From NCBI RefSeq assembly GCF_003051105.1, contig NZ_QAOO01000005.1, forward strand, positions 109,814-173,813: a stretch of 64,000 nt of DNA, in the 5' to 3' direction. This document shows positions 47,601 to 55,799 of the stretch, in pieces (position 1 is the stretch's first letter; every line of letters begins with the position of its first letter). The position numbers were made by a program, and so were the translations under genes. This stretch comes from Nitrosomonas nitrosa (GTDB lineage Bacteria; Pseudomonadota; Gammaproteobacteria; Burkholderiales; Nitrosomonadaceae). The notes under the pieces are model-generated. The model ran no database searches. It was not told where the DNA came from and was given only the letters and a program-made list of their open reading frames with translations.

Positions 47601-48078
47601 TCGAGTCGGCTATACACAAGCAGACCGATTGGACATGCAGCAAGAGCACCGTGCATTTTTATTTATTGGGCCGCTGGCTGCCCGGGTGGCAACAGGTGCA
47701 GCCATTGTCGAGTTGATGTCGGGAAGTGCGCAAGTGAGCGACAATCACTTTCGTGGACCGGGACAAACGAGTTTGGTGGAGTTTTTTCGTATAGTGATCA
47801 ACGACAATTTTGATTTTCGTTTTGAAAAAGTCACCTTCAGTCATAATGTCTGTGATCACTTGAACGCAACCTTCAATCAATCGGGTGCAACGATCGTCTT
47901 GTGGGGCGGCCATCTCATCGCGATGGGGAATCATGTAAAAGCTCCGCTCAGAGTCAATGCCATGTCACTCAGCAACCGTAACCAAGTCGCTCTCATGGGC
48001 AATATAACGACGGGTGATTATATACAAGTGGGTACCGTTACCCCCACCCCGATCAATAATTTCAATGTCAAGATTTAA
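44656..48078 (+). CDS. Large DUF6519-type protein with parallel beta-helix, probable tail appendage
   Basis: 1140 residues. The N-terminus MSGDYSRIRFKPENDFAGVL followed by QQGRVQLDSDWNEW is a conserved entry domain of large proteins in such clusters. From about 470 (CCTITVAPGESIQAALDALP) to about 1000 it is a right-handed parallel beta-helix of the NosD/pectate-lyase type, with many N-rich rungs (IAGNRLQNLLYGIWLG, ISNNVISG, LSDNHLQGPQVGIVIS, VSRNVIDGEG). Such folds act as fibres or glycan-cleaving spikes. It has its own AAGGAG site after 165 non-coding bases, the only real gap inside the baseplate block. Confidence 0.82.
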   Translation: MSGDYSRIRFKPENDFAGVLMQQGRVQLDSDWNEWVAALDRRIRAESVDTFGVQPTPGMIGVAVVSPQTPDAFKIEAAGGNITIGRGRMYVDGLLAENHGGGAVEFDPVLAELRGQTALGYDQQPYFPAPPALPAGGPHLAYLEVWQRELTYLQHPQIIENAVGVDTTTRWQTVWQVRFLGNIGTADCKTPDDQFSAWQTLIRPSAGRMSIKAEGVPPDLDPCELPPSGGYRGLENQLYRIEIHDEGVVGVATFKWSRDNASVASNVVEIVSHTAASTELKLASLGRDTVLRFNTGDWVEILDDRRELSGENGDPALRRGEMRKITVDDAKQTIQFAPALPVDLIPAGGDDTLTSRHTRVRRWDQQGIVRDADDNEIINLDMAGSSGVIPVPAAGVWVVLEKGIQVQFSLDPAGDGFRCGDYWMSAARTNDTSVETFNDAPPRGIHRHYARLALVTFPDTEQDCRTHWPPACGGCCTITVAPGESIQAALDALPTEGGCVCLKTGVHLVATPIEIRASRIILQGEGPGAIVRSSSPSQVLQIGVNALVTDIVVKSIRFETARTIDMGMLLYADSCSRLRIEHCELVVTASTFTSQVGCYLNNVTDVTIAGNRLQNLLYGIWLGEYRGRMLISNNVISGQVGEAAAGNFSLGQYGIRANPEEAMPCHIENNMIDHFWIGIHVGYYAAGSVIIGNRIRRSGFTSEAPEPPPTDTASLRQYLDTRFYAITVEAADCEVRRNDIDLNSPLWGGILVSSAEVTVAANCLHSFFRPNQLLVPASIYCLPSAQQGSAADHITLSDNHLQGPQVGIVISRINDAIVSRNVIDGEGGGWYGVRLDDCHHSCVQDNMLQAVFFALHSTEGEHNHLLGNHIDQVVTGITATQELNLEISDNHLQSCIMTGITLFARGSTALLDNRLMNCGYSPALSMALAVFSEELMVSEGAMVRIDGCEVLDTGISADGSQVTAVRALGMVGWVPALQAINNRVGYTQADRLDMQQEHRAFLFIGPLAARVATGAAIVELMSGSAQVSDNHFRGPGQTSLVEFFRIVINDNFDFRFEKVTFSHNVCDHLNATFNQSGATIVLWGGHLIAMGNHVKAPLRVNAMSLSNRNQVALMGNITTGDYIQVGTVTPTPINNFNVKI

Positions 48079-48102
48079 GGACGCGATATAAAGGAGCTCA
48101 TG

Positions 48103-48387
48103 ATGGATATCAAAACAGTACAAGATGCTTTGAAATTGGAGCAAGAGTTCAATTCTAAATTGACTCAACAATTCGAAGCTTTGCATAAAGGCAGAAAACT
48201 GACCGCCCCGGCCTTAATCGAGGAAAAGGAGAAAGCACTCGAACGTATAGAAAAAGATATTGAAATGGCCGCCAAAGAGCGTGATTTGATCCTCAGCCGC
48301 TGGGATCAACGTATCGAGCAGCGCAAAGCGTTATTGGCTAAACTAAGACTTGAAATTGATGAACTAAAAAAACAAATTGGTAGATAG
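48103..48387 (+). CDS. Small coiled-coil protein, last gene of the cluster
   Basis: 94 residues, almost wholly helical and highly charged (EKEKALERIEKDIEMAAKER, IEQRKALLAKLRLEIDELKKQ), so a coiled coil. AAGGAG lies 6 bases before the second of two adjacent ATG codons. No family is recognised. Its place after the appendage gene suggests a fibre chaperone or stalk partner. Confidence 0.65.
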   Translation: MDIKTVQDALKLEQEFNSKLTQQFEALHKGRKLTAPALIEEKEKALERIEKDIEMAAKERDLILSRWDQRIEQRKALLAKLRLEIDELKKQIGR

Positions 48388-48556
48388 CCTTACGATGATT
48401 ATCTTCATCGCGTACTTTAAAGCAGATTAAACACGAGCTCATTCTCAGTTCGGCAGTTAGGAATACATGAAATGTAATAGGGGACTTCACCCAATGCCGG
48501 CAAAGCGAAGAATACTCCTGCGCTTGTAGAATCCTGCGCTATATATTGTGATGCAA

Positions 48557-48910
48557 CTAAGACAGTGCTGAACCTACATATTCTTTTAAGGCGGTCGCAT
48601 TATTTTTGAGCGATTCTTTTGCCGAGTAAAGAAATGTGACTTTGCCTTTTTTTACATACTCAAATAATTCGTTTACAGCCTCTTTTTCTCTATCTAGCTC
48701 GGCAAAATACCTTTTTTTGAACTCATCCCACTTTTGAACATCATGTTGATACCATTTACGCAGATCATTCGAAGGGGCTACAGATTTTAGCCATACGTCA
48801 ATTTTGGCATCCGCTTTTGACAGGCCCCTAGGCCAGAGTCTATCGACCAAGATCCTTAACCCATCATTTAGGTCTGGTTTTTCATATGCTCGTTTAATAA
48901 AGATATTCAT
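48557..48910 (-). CDS. DUF488 family protein
   Basis: 117 residues from MNIFIKRAYEKPD; an in-frame upstream ATG at 48928 and TTG at 48943 are possible alternatives, but family homology begins here. The DUF488 core ILVDRLWPRGLSKADAKIDVWLKSVAPS and RKWYQHD..W..F..RY are clear (YeaO-like). Function is unknown. It lies convergent to the injection-system cluster. Confidence 0.88.
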   Translation of the reverse strand: MNIFIKRAYEKPDLNDGLRILVDRLWPRGLSKADAKIDVWLKSVAPSNDLRKWYQHDVQKWDEFKKRYFAELDREKEAVNELFEYVKKGKVTFLYSAKESLKNNATALKEYVGSALS

Positions 48911-49107
48911 ATTTTTGCTATTCGCCATAAATTCTGAGGGCAAGCCTTCCTGGTACGGCGGGGGACAATACCATTATATACCCTTTGTTTTTAAAGGAAA
49001 CAATCATTGAATTACAATATCACGGATTACATGCTACTAGAGGATTTTGAAGGGCTAACACCCGGTAGGGGAGAACACAGAATCAGGGTAAAATTGTAAG
49101 TTAGCGT

Positions 49108-49333
49108 ATGGGTTATGTTGATTTTGTCGACTCAAATTCAAACGATCTTATTGGTGACGAAAGTCCCATCCTATTCAGCGATCAAGCACACCGCACTTCC
49201 AGGCAGCAGCGGAAAAACTAATTGATGCCGCCCTTTCTTCACCATGAGTGGCAACATACCAGAGAGTGTGACCAATCTTGGCAGAATCACCAAGATAATG
49301 TTATCGCTACATCAACTCTCGGTAGCGTGGCTC
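49108..49333 (-). pseudogene. DruA/DUF4338 transposon-associated protein remnant
   Basis: Reading the minus strand gives, in one frame, YRELM then stop codons, HYLGDSAKIGHTLWYVA, ISFSAAAWKCGVLDR, stop, IGWDFRHQ, stop, DRLNL. This is the N-terminal core of DUF4338 (DruA-like) proteins, which accompany certain insertion elements. At least four in-frame stops and loss of the C-terminal part show decay. The 95-bp repeat at 49383-49477 lies directly upstream of the old gene, so it probably belonged to the same element. Confidence 0.7.
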
Positions 49334-49382
49334 CTCTAATTTGTTCACCGGGCGAATACATCATTGCTCAAGATTGATTCTC

Positions 49383-49477
49383 ATGAGCACTATTTACACT
49401 GTTAGTACGTTTTTATTCAGATCTTTATATAACTTTCTGAATTTGATTATGATTAATTAATGAACAAATTTATCCTG
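49383..49477. repeat. 95-bp inverted-repeat element, left copy
   Basis: By hand alignment this matches the reverse complement of 63906-64000 at 83 of 95 positions without gaps; the core ATAACTTTCTGAATTTGATT is identical. It lies upstream of the DruA remnant and is probably the 5' end region of that element. Confidence 0.85.
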
Positions 49478-49626
49478 TCTACAAACTTATAATATTTTAG
49501 GCAGTTAAGTAATGCGGCATTTATTTTGATAAGACACTAATTCGAATTTGAAAGCAAGACTCGGAGTGTTTGAAAACGGCAATTCAAGTAAAGTTACGGC
49601 ATGAATGAAAGAAAACAGAAATCAAC

Positions 49627-50700
49627 ATGCCGAACTCGAAAAAAACTGACACCTTGCCAATTGAGAGCGATCATCGTTGGCAAGCCGTGCTTGCCCGTGA
49701 TTCAGCAGCTGATGGTAGCTTTTTCTATTCGGTTAAAACCACTGGCGTCTATTGCCGACCTTCTTGTCCTGCTCGTACCGCCAAACCGGAAAACGTCCAG
49801 TTCCATCTTAGTCGAGACGAAGCTGAAGCGGCTGGATTCCGTCCCTGTCAGCGCTGTAAACCGGATCAACCTTCCTTGCGCGAACAGCATATCGATAAAG
49901 TTACCGAAATCTGCCGTTTGCTAGAAACGGCGATAAACGAGCCTAGTCTCGCAGAGTTGGCAGCTATTGCTGGACTTAGTTCTTTTCATTTCCACCGAAT
50001 TTTTAAAGCAATCACCGGTTTGACACCCAAAGCCTATGCGGCGGCCCAGCGCGGTAACCGAGTAAGGGACCAACTAATGAAAAGTCAGACGGTTACTGCG
50101 GCTATCTATGATGCCGGTTATAACTCTAACAGCCGTTTTTATGCGCAATCGTCGCAACTGTTAGGCATGACGCCATCCGACTATCGTGCTGGTGGCGCCA
50201 ATAGCCGGATTCGCTTTGCCTTGGGCGAATGCTCTCTTGGTTCTATTCTGGTAGCGGCCAGTGAAATTGGACTTTGTGCTATTGCCTTGGGCGATGATCC
50301 TGACTACTTGGTTCGGGAGTTACAAGACCGTTTTCCCCAGGCTGAGCTGATCGGCGGCGATGATGAGTTCGAGCAATGGGTTGCCAAAGTGGTCGGTTTT
50401 GTCGAAGCTCCAGCTATCGGCTTGGATTTACCGCTGGACATGCGTGGCACTGCATTTCAACTGCGAGTTTGGCAGACTTTGAAGCAGATCCCTATCGGCG
50501 AAAAAGTGAGCTATAGGGATATTGCACAACGCATCGGTGCACCAAAAGCAGTACGAGCAGTAGCCAGTGCCTGTGCAGCGAATACACTGGCCGTGGCGAT
50601 TCCATGTCACCGGGTTATCCGCTCGGACGGCGGTTTGTCCGGTTACCGTTGGGGAGTTGAGCGCAAAGCTGAGCTGTTACGCCGGGAGAGTCAAGTATGA
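49627..50700 (+). CDS. ada: Ada: methylphosphotriester/O6-methylguanine-DNA methyltransferase and regulator
   Basis: 357 residues with the whole Ada layout. An N-terminal zinc domain with four Cys (CRPSC and CQRC), in which the first Cys accepts methyl from phosphotriesters, is followed by an AraC-type helix-turn-helix (about 95-185; AELAAIAGLSSFHFHRIFKAITG) and a C-terminal MGMT domain with active site PCHRVI (about 325-330). It repairs alkylated DNA and switches on the adaptive response. It heads an operon with the broken alkA (ATGA overlap) and a 2OG oxygenase. Confidence 0.96.
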   Translation: MPNSKKTDTLPIESDHRWQAVLARDSAADGSFFYSVKTTGVYCRPSCPARTAKPENVQFHLSRDEAEAAGFRPCQRCKPDQPSLREQHIDKVTEICRLLETAINEPSLAELAAIAGLSSFHFHRIFKAITGLTPKAYAAAQRGNRVRDQLMKSQTVTAAIYDAGYNSNSRFYAQSSQLLGMTPSDYRAGGANSRIRFALGECSLGSILVAASEIGLCAIALGDDPDYLVRELQDRFPQAELIGGDDEFEQWVAKVVGFVEAPAIGLDLPLDMRGTAFQLRVWQTLKQIPIGEKVSYRDIAQRIGAPKAVRAVASACAANTLAVAIPCHRVIRSDGGLSGYRWGVERKAELLRRESQV

Positions 50701-51599
50701 GCACCAGCGTATTGTTTTGCACGCTGCCGTTACATACAAATTATCAGATGATGGATATTTTGTCTTTCCATATCAGTGATGCCTCAGCCAGTTCAGATTC
50801 ACTAGAGGCCAACCAGTTGCGAAAAGGCATCGTATGGCATAGTTCGACGGCTGATTTAACACCTAGGTTTTTACTACTGTTCACTGAAATAGTACTGAGT
50901 ATCGGTCATACACTAGCTTCATTGGCAGCTGACGAATCATCCACGTTCGTTCGGATGCTTGGAATAAATCAGCCCATTGATATTTTTGAGAAAAGCGTTG
51001 GTCAACATCCGTAGTTTGGGGGCTGATTGACAAGCAATCCGGATTGCGGGTGCCTGCTGACCGCACCAACTTCATGTGAAGCCTTAAGGTGAGCGATCAC
51101 CGGACAGCAAATCAGTATGGCCGCCGCTATTTCATTACACCGTAAATTAATTCAATTGGTCGGGTTACAGTATTCCAGCAGTTTATATTGCTACCCGTAC
51201 GCACGGCATGTAGCGGATTTAAGCATCGGCGACTTGCGCCAAGCTGGATTCTCGCAAAGCAAAGCGCAAACCTTGTTGACAGTGAGTCAAATGTTCGTGT
51301 CCGGTGAATTAATATTGAATAACACTCAAAAAGAGCCGCCGATAAAGCAAATATGTCAACAACTATTGAAGATTCACGGCATTGGCTCCTGGACTGTCAA
51401 TTATGCGCTATTGCGCGGCTATGGCTGGTTGAGCGGCTCACTGCATGACGATGCTGCCGTCGCCCCCGGCTTACACGTTTTATTAAACCCGGCTGAGGTG
51501 ACGGATGAAAATCAGGCTCAGCAATGGTTGGAAAACTTTGTACCATGGCGGACTTTGGTCGCTGCGCATTTATGGGAACTGGTATTCAGTGGAGGATAA
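50697..51599 (+). pseudogene. alkA: AlkA-type 3-methyladenine DNA glycosylase, broken
   Basis: The N-terminal part (50697-51014) and C-terminal part (51117-51599) are in the same frame and together match AlkA: LRKGIVWHSS, AITGQQISMAAAISLHRK, the HhH motif LLKIHGIGSWTVNYALLRGYG and the catalytic-Asp region HDDAAV. Between them a stop at 51012, a shifted segment (LIDKQSGLRVPADRTNF in another frame) and a TGA where a Trp codon belongs (before AITGQQ) break the gene. Two compensating frameshifts plus one nonsense codon make this a pseudogene, unless sequencing errors explain it. The start overlaps the ada stop. Confidence 0.8.
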
Positions 51600-51603
51600 A
51601 GTC

Positions 51604-52311
51604 TTGGATGACTGTAACAAACTACAAACGATTTCTTGGCCTTCTATTTACCAAGGCTTGGATAATCAAGGTTACTCTGTTATTGACCGATTACTGCCAC
51701 CGCACCTTTGTCAGTCTTTAGCTGAATATTATGACAACGACCAACTGTTTCGTAGTCAAGTCACCATGGCAAGACATGGTTTCGGCAGCGGCGAATATCG
51801 GTACTTCCAATATCCACTACCGGATGTTATCGCGCAATTGCGTCGTGCGCTGTACGTCCCGTTGGTAGACATCGCCAATCGCTGGCAGTGCGCAATGAGG
51901 TTGGCACCGCATTTTCCGGCGATCCATGATGACTTTATTGCCCATTGCCATCAAGCAGGACAGTGCAAACCTACTCCGCTAATACTTCGCTATGGGCTAA
52001 ACGATTACAATTGTCTACATCAAGATTTGTATGGTGATTGGATATTTCCATTGCAAGTGGTGATTTTGCTTTCGGAGCCCAATGTCGACTTTACCGGCGG
52101 TGAATTCATTCTGACAGAACAACGGCCACGCATGCAATCACGCGCGGAAGTAGTACCGTTAAAACAGGGCGATGCATGCATATTCGCCGTGTATTATCGC
52201 CCAGTACAGGGTTCTCGTGGTTATTACCGCGTCAATATGCGTCATGGCGTCAGCCGTATCCGTTCTGGTCAGCGCCACACCCTGGGTATCATCTTTCACG
52301 ATGCCAAATAA
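51604..52311 (+). CDS. 2OG-Fe(II) oxygenase family protein
   Basis: 235 residues. GGAGG at 51591-51595 points to a TTG start at 51604; longer readings overlap alkA. The iron-binding facial triad is visible as HQD (in YNCLHQDLYGDW, about 139-141) and a distal His in RHGVSRIRSGQRHTLG, with the following Arg contacting 2-oxoglutarate. The family resembles DUF2086-type oxygenases found beside ada. A role in alkylation damage, like AlkB, is suggested by the operon but it is not AlkB itself. Confidence 0.82.
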   Translation: MDDCNKLQTISWPSIYQGLDNQGYSVIDRLLPPHLCQSLAEYYDNDQLFRSQVTMARHGFGSGEYRYFQYPLPDVIAQLRRALYVPLVDIANRWQCAMRLAPHFPAIHDDFIAHCHQAGQCKPTPLILRYGLNDYNCLHQDLYGDWIFPLQVVILLSEPNVDFTGGEFILTEQRPRMQSRAEVVPLKQGDACIFAVYYRPVQGSRGYYRVNMRHGVSRIRSGQRHTLGIIFHDAK

Positions 52312-52446
52312 CGGCATGAATCTTGTTTAATCGCAAGAATCGGAGTTTGCTTTGCTGTCGTCCCGGCTAGTATGACGGTCGACTCGGCGGTTCCGGTTGC
52401 TTCCGTCGATCCTGGTTATTCCTGCAACCTTGTTTGGAGAACGATT

Positions 52447-52890
52447 ATGTTAGAAACGAATAAAGCAATTGTTACTCGTTGGTTTACTGAGTTTTGGGGC
52501 AACCCCTGGCACCCAAATGTGATCGACGAATTGGCGTCGCCCGATGTTCTGGTACATTATCCGATGCATGGCTCGCGACGAGGACGTGAAGCCGTCAAAA
52601 AAATGATGACAGAACTCCGCACGGCGTTTCCTGATCTGAATTTCTGGGGTGTTGGCGAACTCATAGCTGAAGGCGACTACGTTGTGGGTCGTTGGGAAGG
52701 TGGTGGTACGCATACCGGCCCAGCATTCGGCGATTTACCCATCGGTGCATTACCGGAAGCGTCAGGTCGTTCCATGCGTTTTACTGGCACAACGGTATTT
52801 CGCATCGAAAACGGCAAAATCGCCGAAGAGATAGGTGAAGAAGGCGCATTGACTGCATTACAGCAATTAGGATTGTTACCTAAAAACTGA
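52447..52890 (+). CDS. SnoaL-like (NTF2-fold) protein
   Basis: 147 residues with the SnoaL/ester cyclase pattern: N-terminal helix KAIVTRWFTEFWGNP, SPDVLVHYPMHGSRRGREAVKK, DYVVGRWEGGGTHTGPAFG, and FTGTTVFRIENGKIAEEIGEEGALTALQQLG. This fold hosts diverse small-molecule isomerases and hydrolases; substrate unknown. It begins 135 bases after the oxygenase and may have its own promoter. Confidence 0.85.
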   Translation: MLETNKAIVTRWFTEFWGNPWHPNVIDELASPDVLVHYPMHGSRRGREAVKKMMTELRTAFPDLNFWGVGELIAEGDYVVGRWEGGGTHTGPAFGDLPIGALPEASGRSMRFTGTTVFRIENGKIAEEIGEEGALTALQQLGLLPKN

Positions 52891-52931
52891 TGATTGGCGC
52901 TTGTCTTGAGCAGACTCACCGGCAAGCGCCG

Positions 52932-53804
52932 CTAATCGTTTGATCGAAGGAGTTGACGCCAATCATGTCGACCGAGCATGAAGACGATAGGTACCTGAAA
53001 CCGGTGGATAGTTGTCAGATTTACCTGCGAGTATTGCGGACGCAGAGCGTTCAGTGAAAAGTGGTTGCCTGGTCCAAATTTCCATAGATCGACAGGATTG
53101 GCTTCGTCCGTGCACAACGCGGCCCAAATCAACTTGCCTATATTGAGTCCTCCGCGGAGTGAACCCCCGAGCGCCCTACCCAGCGCCCAAGCTCGAGTTC
53201 CTGTGAAACTGTCTGTGGCGCAGGTGCTATAGACTGTAGCGTATTCAATGCCCTTTGATTATCGTGTGCCTTGACTTGTGCCAGTGCCCATTGAAGCGAG
53301 ATTTGTTCCCCTTCCGCGAAGTCGGCGATCTGCGCGACTCCGACATAGACGGCAACTTTCTCCGGATGAACATGGGCATAGCGAGTGCCGAGGATAGTGC
53401 CCCAGGAATGACCCAGTAAAATGACGCGTTCTTTTCCGAATCGATTTCGTACCAGATCGACAAGCTCATCAAGATCCTGCTCGATTGGTTCGATAGTCAT
53501 CGATTCGCGAGCGATGTTTCCATGATACGACCTCCCGGCTCCTCGTTGCTCCCAATAGACAACCAGAAAATAGTCTTCCAATGCGGCATTGTAGTGCCGG
53601 AGCTGCTGTGTCGCGCCCTCGAAACCAGACCGATTGTTTCACGCCGCCAATTTGGAGCATTTCCATTTGTGCGAGGCTAGCAGGAATAGCCCGACCTGAA
53701 GCGTCTGTAAAGGGTCGAGTATAAGGGCAGCTCCCCAGCAGGAGCAGGATGCATAGCGGTATCGCGATGTAGCGTAGCCAATTACGTAAATGTATACCCA
53801 ACAA
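52932..53804 (-). pseudogene. Alpha/beta hydrolase (proline-iminopeptidase-like), broken
   Basis: Three overlapping or adjacent frames carry one protein. MLGIHLRNWLRYIAIPLCIL (membrane anchor or signal) lies at 53804-53580. A second frame at 53581-53138 holds YWEQRGAGRS and the nucleophile elbow LLGHSWGTILG. The C-terminal frame at 53132-52932 holds VPIVFMLGRHDW. Two frameshifts and intervening stops prevent a full product. The C-terminal catalytic His region is missing or lost. Confidence 0.78.
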
Positions 53805-53949
53805 TCTATAGAACCAAAGTCAGAATCCGGTTTCTATCATCCTCACTCAGCCAGCGGAAGAAGGTATAGGTGCCGAATTATGAGGTATAACCGGTATATA
53901 TTGATTGTATTGTGTAAGGACTACTACATGCAGGTTCTCGTGGTATGGA

Positions 53950-55389
53950 CTAGTTTTGTTCGTTGTCTGTCGGAATGCGAATATTGGGAAAAATGATCGA
54001 AAATGAAGTGCCTAACCCCGGTTCGCTAGAAACCTTCAACTGAATATTATTATTGGCAGCTGCAATTTTGACCAAGGATAGGCCAATGCCGCTCGATGAT
54101 TGATTATGCATAACGGCTCTGGGCGAATAAAAGTATTCATCAAAAATATTAGGCAAATCTTTTTCTTCAATACCTATGCCATGATCGGTAATGGTCATTG
54201 TAGCTGTATCGTTCTTCACGTCAATCACTGAAGCGATGTCGACCGTTGCGTTGTCGTAGGAATAATTGATTGCATTCGATAGGATGTTTTCCAACAGGAT
54301 CTCTATCTGATCGGGAATGCCAAAAGCGATAAAATTTTGCATCGACAGCGTCATTTTAATGTTTCTAGCATTTGCTACGGGTTCCAATTTATCGATGCAT
54401 TTATGGAGGGTGGTTGAGATATCCACATCTTCCATCTTGTCCGTATTCCTTCCGGCCGTTTTAAGCCGCTCGAGTCTGAGCACGTCCAGGATTAAACTGG
54501 ACATCCCTTGTCCCCGCTTATCGATTCTGACAAGCACATCTTCGATACTGCGGGGTACTCGACCACAATAGCCTCCTTTGACAAGGTTAATCTTGCTGCG
54601 GATCGCATCCAAGGGGGCTTTCAATTGATGGGTCATTAACATGGCATACTGGTCTTTCGCAATCTGTGCCTGATTGATTTGTTCATAAGCTTCCCGCAGA
54701 TGTTGCTCGTGTTTGCGCACCACCAGGGTAAGGCGCGAAACAACGTACCAGACGATGAGGAACAAGGTATCGAGAGCGACCATCCAAACGAGCACGCGTC
54801 CTTGGTTCAAACTTTCATTCGAATAGTGTGGGTCGATTAAAATCGAATGGGGTACCTGAAAAAACATTCCGCTTTCAATCAGTAAAACGATCGTATACAT
54901 CGTAGAGACTACAATGGCTACAAAGAAACTCTCGAGCGTTGAAAAAAAGATACATGCCAGGGCAACGTGCAAGATATAAAAAAACGGAGCAGGTGTAGCC
55001 GTACTGCCGACATAGTGTACGACAACCGATAGGCACAATAAATCAACGATGATTTGTACCCAGATATTGATCGAGGGTGAGTTATATTTTGAAGGTGGGC
55101 AGAAATCCAATGCATAGATATAGGCAAAGTTGGCTGCGCTCAAAATAACCGTGAGGATTAGCGGCCAATCTTGCTGGTTTCTGATGCCTAACTGGTTGAG
55201 CGTGTCAGGGGCGATTAAAGTGAAAATCTGAAAAAAAACTAGCGAACCAATTACCGCCCATCGAAAAACAATGAACCAGCGAATGTTATCGACTAAGATT
55301 TCGTCGCTTAATTTTTGTCCACTTGTTTTGCCTTCGGCCAGAGTAAATTGCTGTCCTGGCTTGCTCCATGAAAAATCGGCTGTCGCCAT
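53950..55389 (-). CDS. Membrane sensor histidine kinase
   Basis: 479 residues. Residues 30-230 contain about six hydrophobic segments forming an integral-membrane sensor. The HisKA box is MLMTHQLKAPLDAIR (phospho-His about 254). The ATPase domain shows LLENILSNAINYSYDN (N box), DHGIGIEEKDLPNIFDEYF (G1/F) and SSGIGLSLVKIAAANN (G2). It follows the response-regulator gene by 11 bases on the same strand, so they form a two-component pair. The signal is unknown. Confidence 0.93.
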   Translation of the reverse strand: MATADFSWSKPGQQFTLAEGKTSGQKLSDEILVDNIRWFIVFRWAVIGSLVFFQIFTLIAPDTLNQLGIRNQQDWPLILTVILSAANFAYIYALDFCPPSKYNSPSINIWVQIIVDLLCLSVVVHYVGSTATPAPFFYILHVALACIFFSTLESFFVAIVVSTMYTIVLLIESGMFFQVPHSILIDPHYSNESLNQGRVLVWMVALDTLFLIVWYVVSRLTLVVRKHEQHLREAYEQINQAQIAKDQYAMLMTHQLKAPLDAIRSKINLVKGGYCGRVPRSIEDVLVRIDKRGQGMSSLILDVLRLERLKTAGRNTDKMEDVDISTTLHKCIDKLEPVANARNIKMTLSMQNFIAFGIPDQIEILLENILSNAINYSYDNATVDIASVIDVKNDTATMTITDHGIGIEEKDLPNIFDEYFYSPRAVMHNQSSSGIGLSLVKIAAANNNIQLKVSSEPGLGTSFSIIFPNIRIPTDNEQN

Positions 55390-55400
55390 ACTGCTTTCTG

Positions 55401-55799
55401 CTAAGAAGGGCTCATTTCAGGTTTCGTGGCGCTCAAACGATCCCGAATTATCGATAGTAAAACAGTTGGCTCGATTGGTTTCTCGATGATACAGATCCAT
55501 TCTTGCGATTTGTTTTCAAAATAGGGCAGAATCATGTCGCCCAGAGATGTCATAAAGATCGCTTGCATTTTAGGGAAGCGTTCATGTAATTCGACATAAG
55601 CATTCAGACCTGCATCCATGGATTCAACCATGACATCAAGAATGGCCAGATCGGGAATAACAGCGGGGTTGTTGAGTGAATTGAAAAAATCTCCTACTGT
55701 TGGATAGCTATCAACTAGATAGCCATGCGCACTCAGAATTTGGCAAACAGTGTCTCGAATATCAGGATCGTCATCGACGTGGGCAATTCTTTGTGTCAT
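55401..55799 (-). CDS. Single-domain response regulator
   Basis: 132 residues consisting of one receiver domain: acidic pocket DDD at 9-11, phospho-acceptor Asp55 in LAILDVMVES, and the conserved Lys in IIEKPIEP near 108. There is no output domain, so it must act through another protein or as a phosphate relay. It is upstream of its kinase. Confidence 0.92.
   Translation of the reverse strand: MTQRIAHVDDDPDIRDTVCQILSAHGYLVDSYPTVGDFFNSLNNPAVIPDLAILDVMVESMDAGLNAYVELHERFPKMQAIFMTSLGDMILPYFENKSQEWICIIEKPIEPTVLLSIIRDRLSATKPEMSPS

Noticed and set aside
20930..48387. Prophage or phage tail region
   Set aside because: Tail, sheath and baseplate genes are complete, but no capsid, portal, terminase, integrase or lysis gene is present, while the eCIS-specific ATPase, DUF4255 and DUF4157 genes are.
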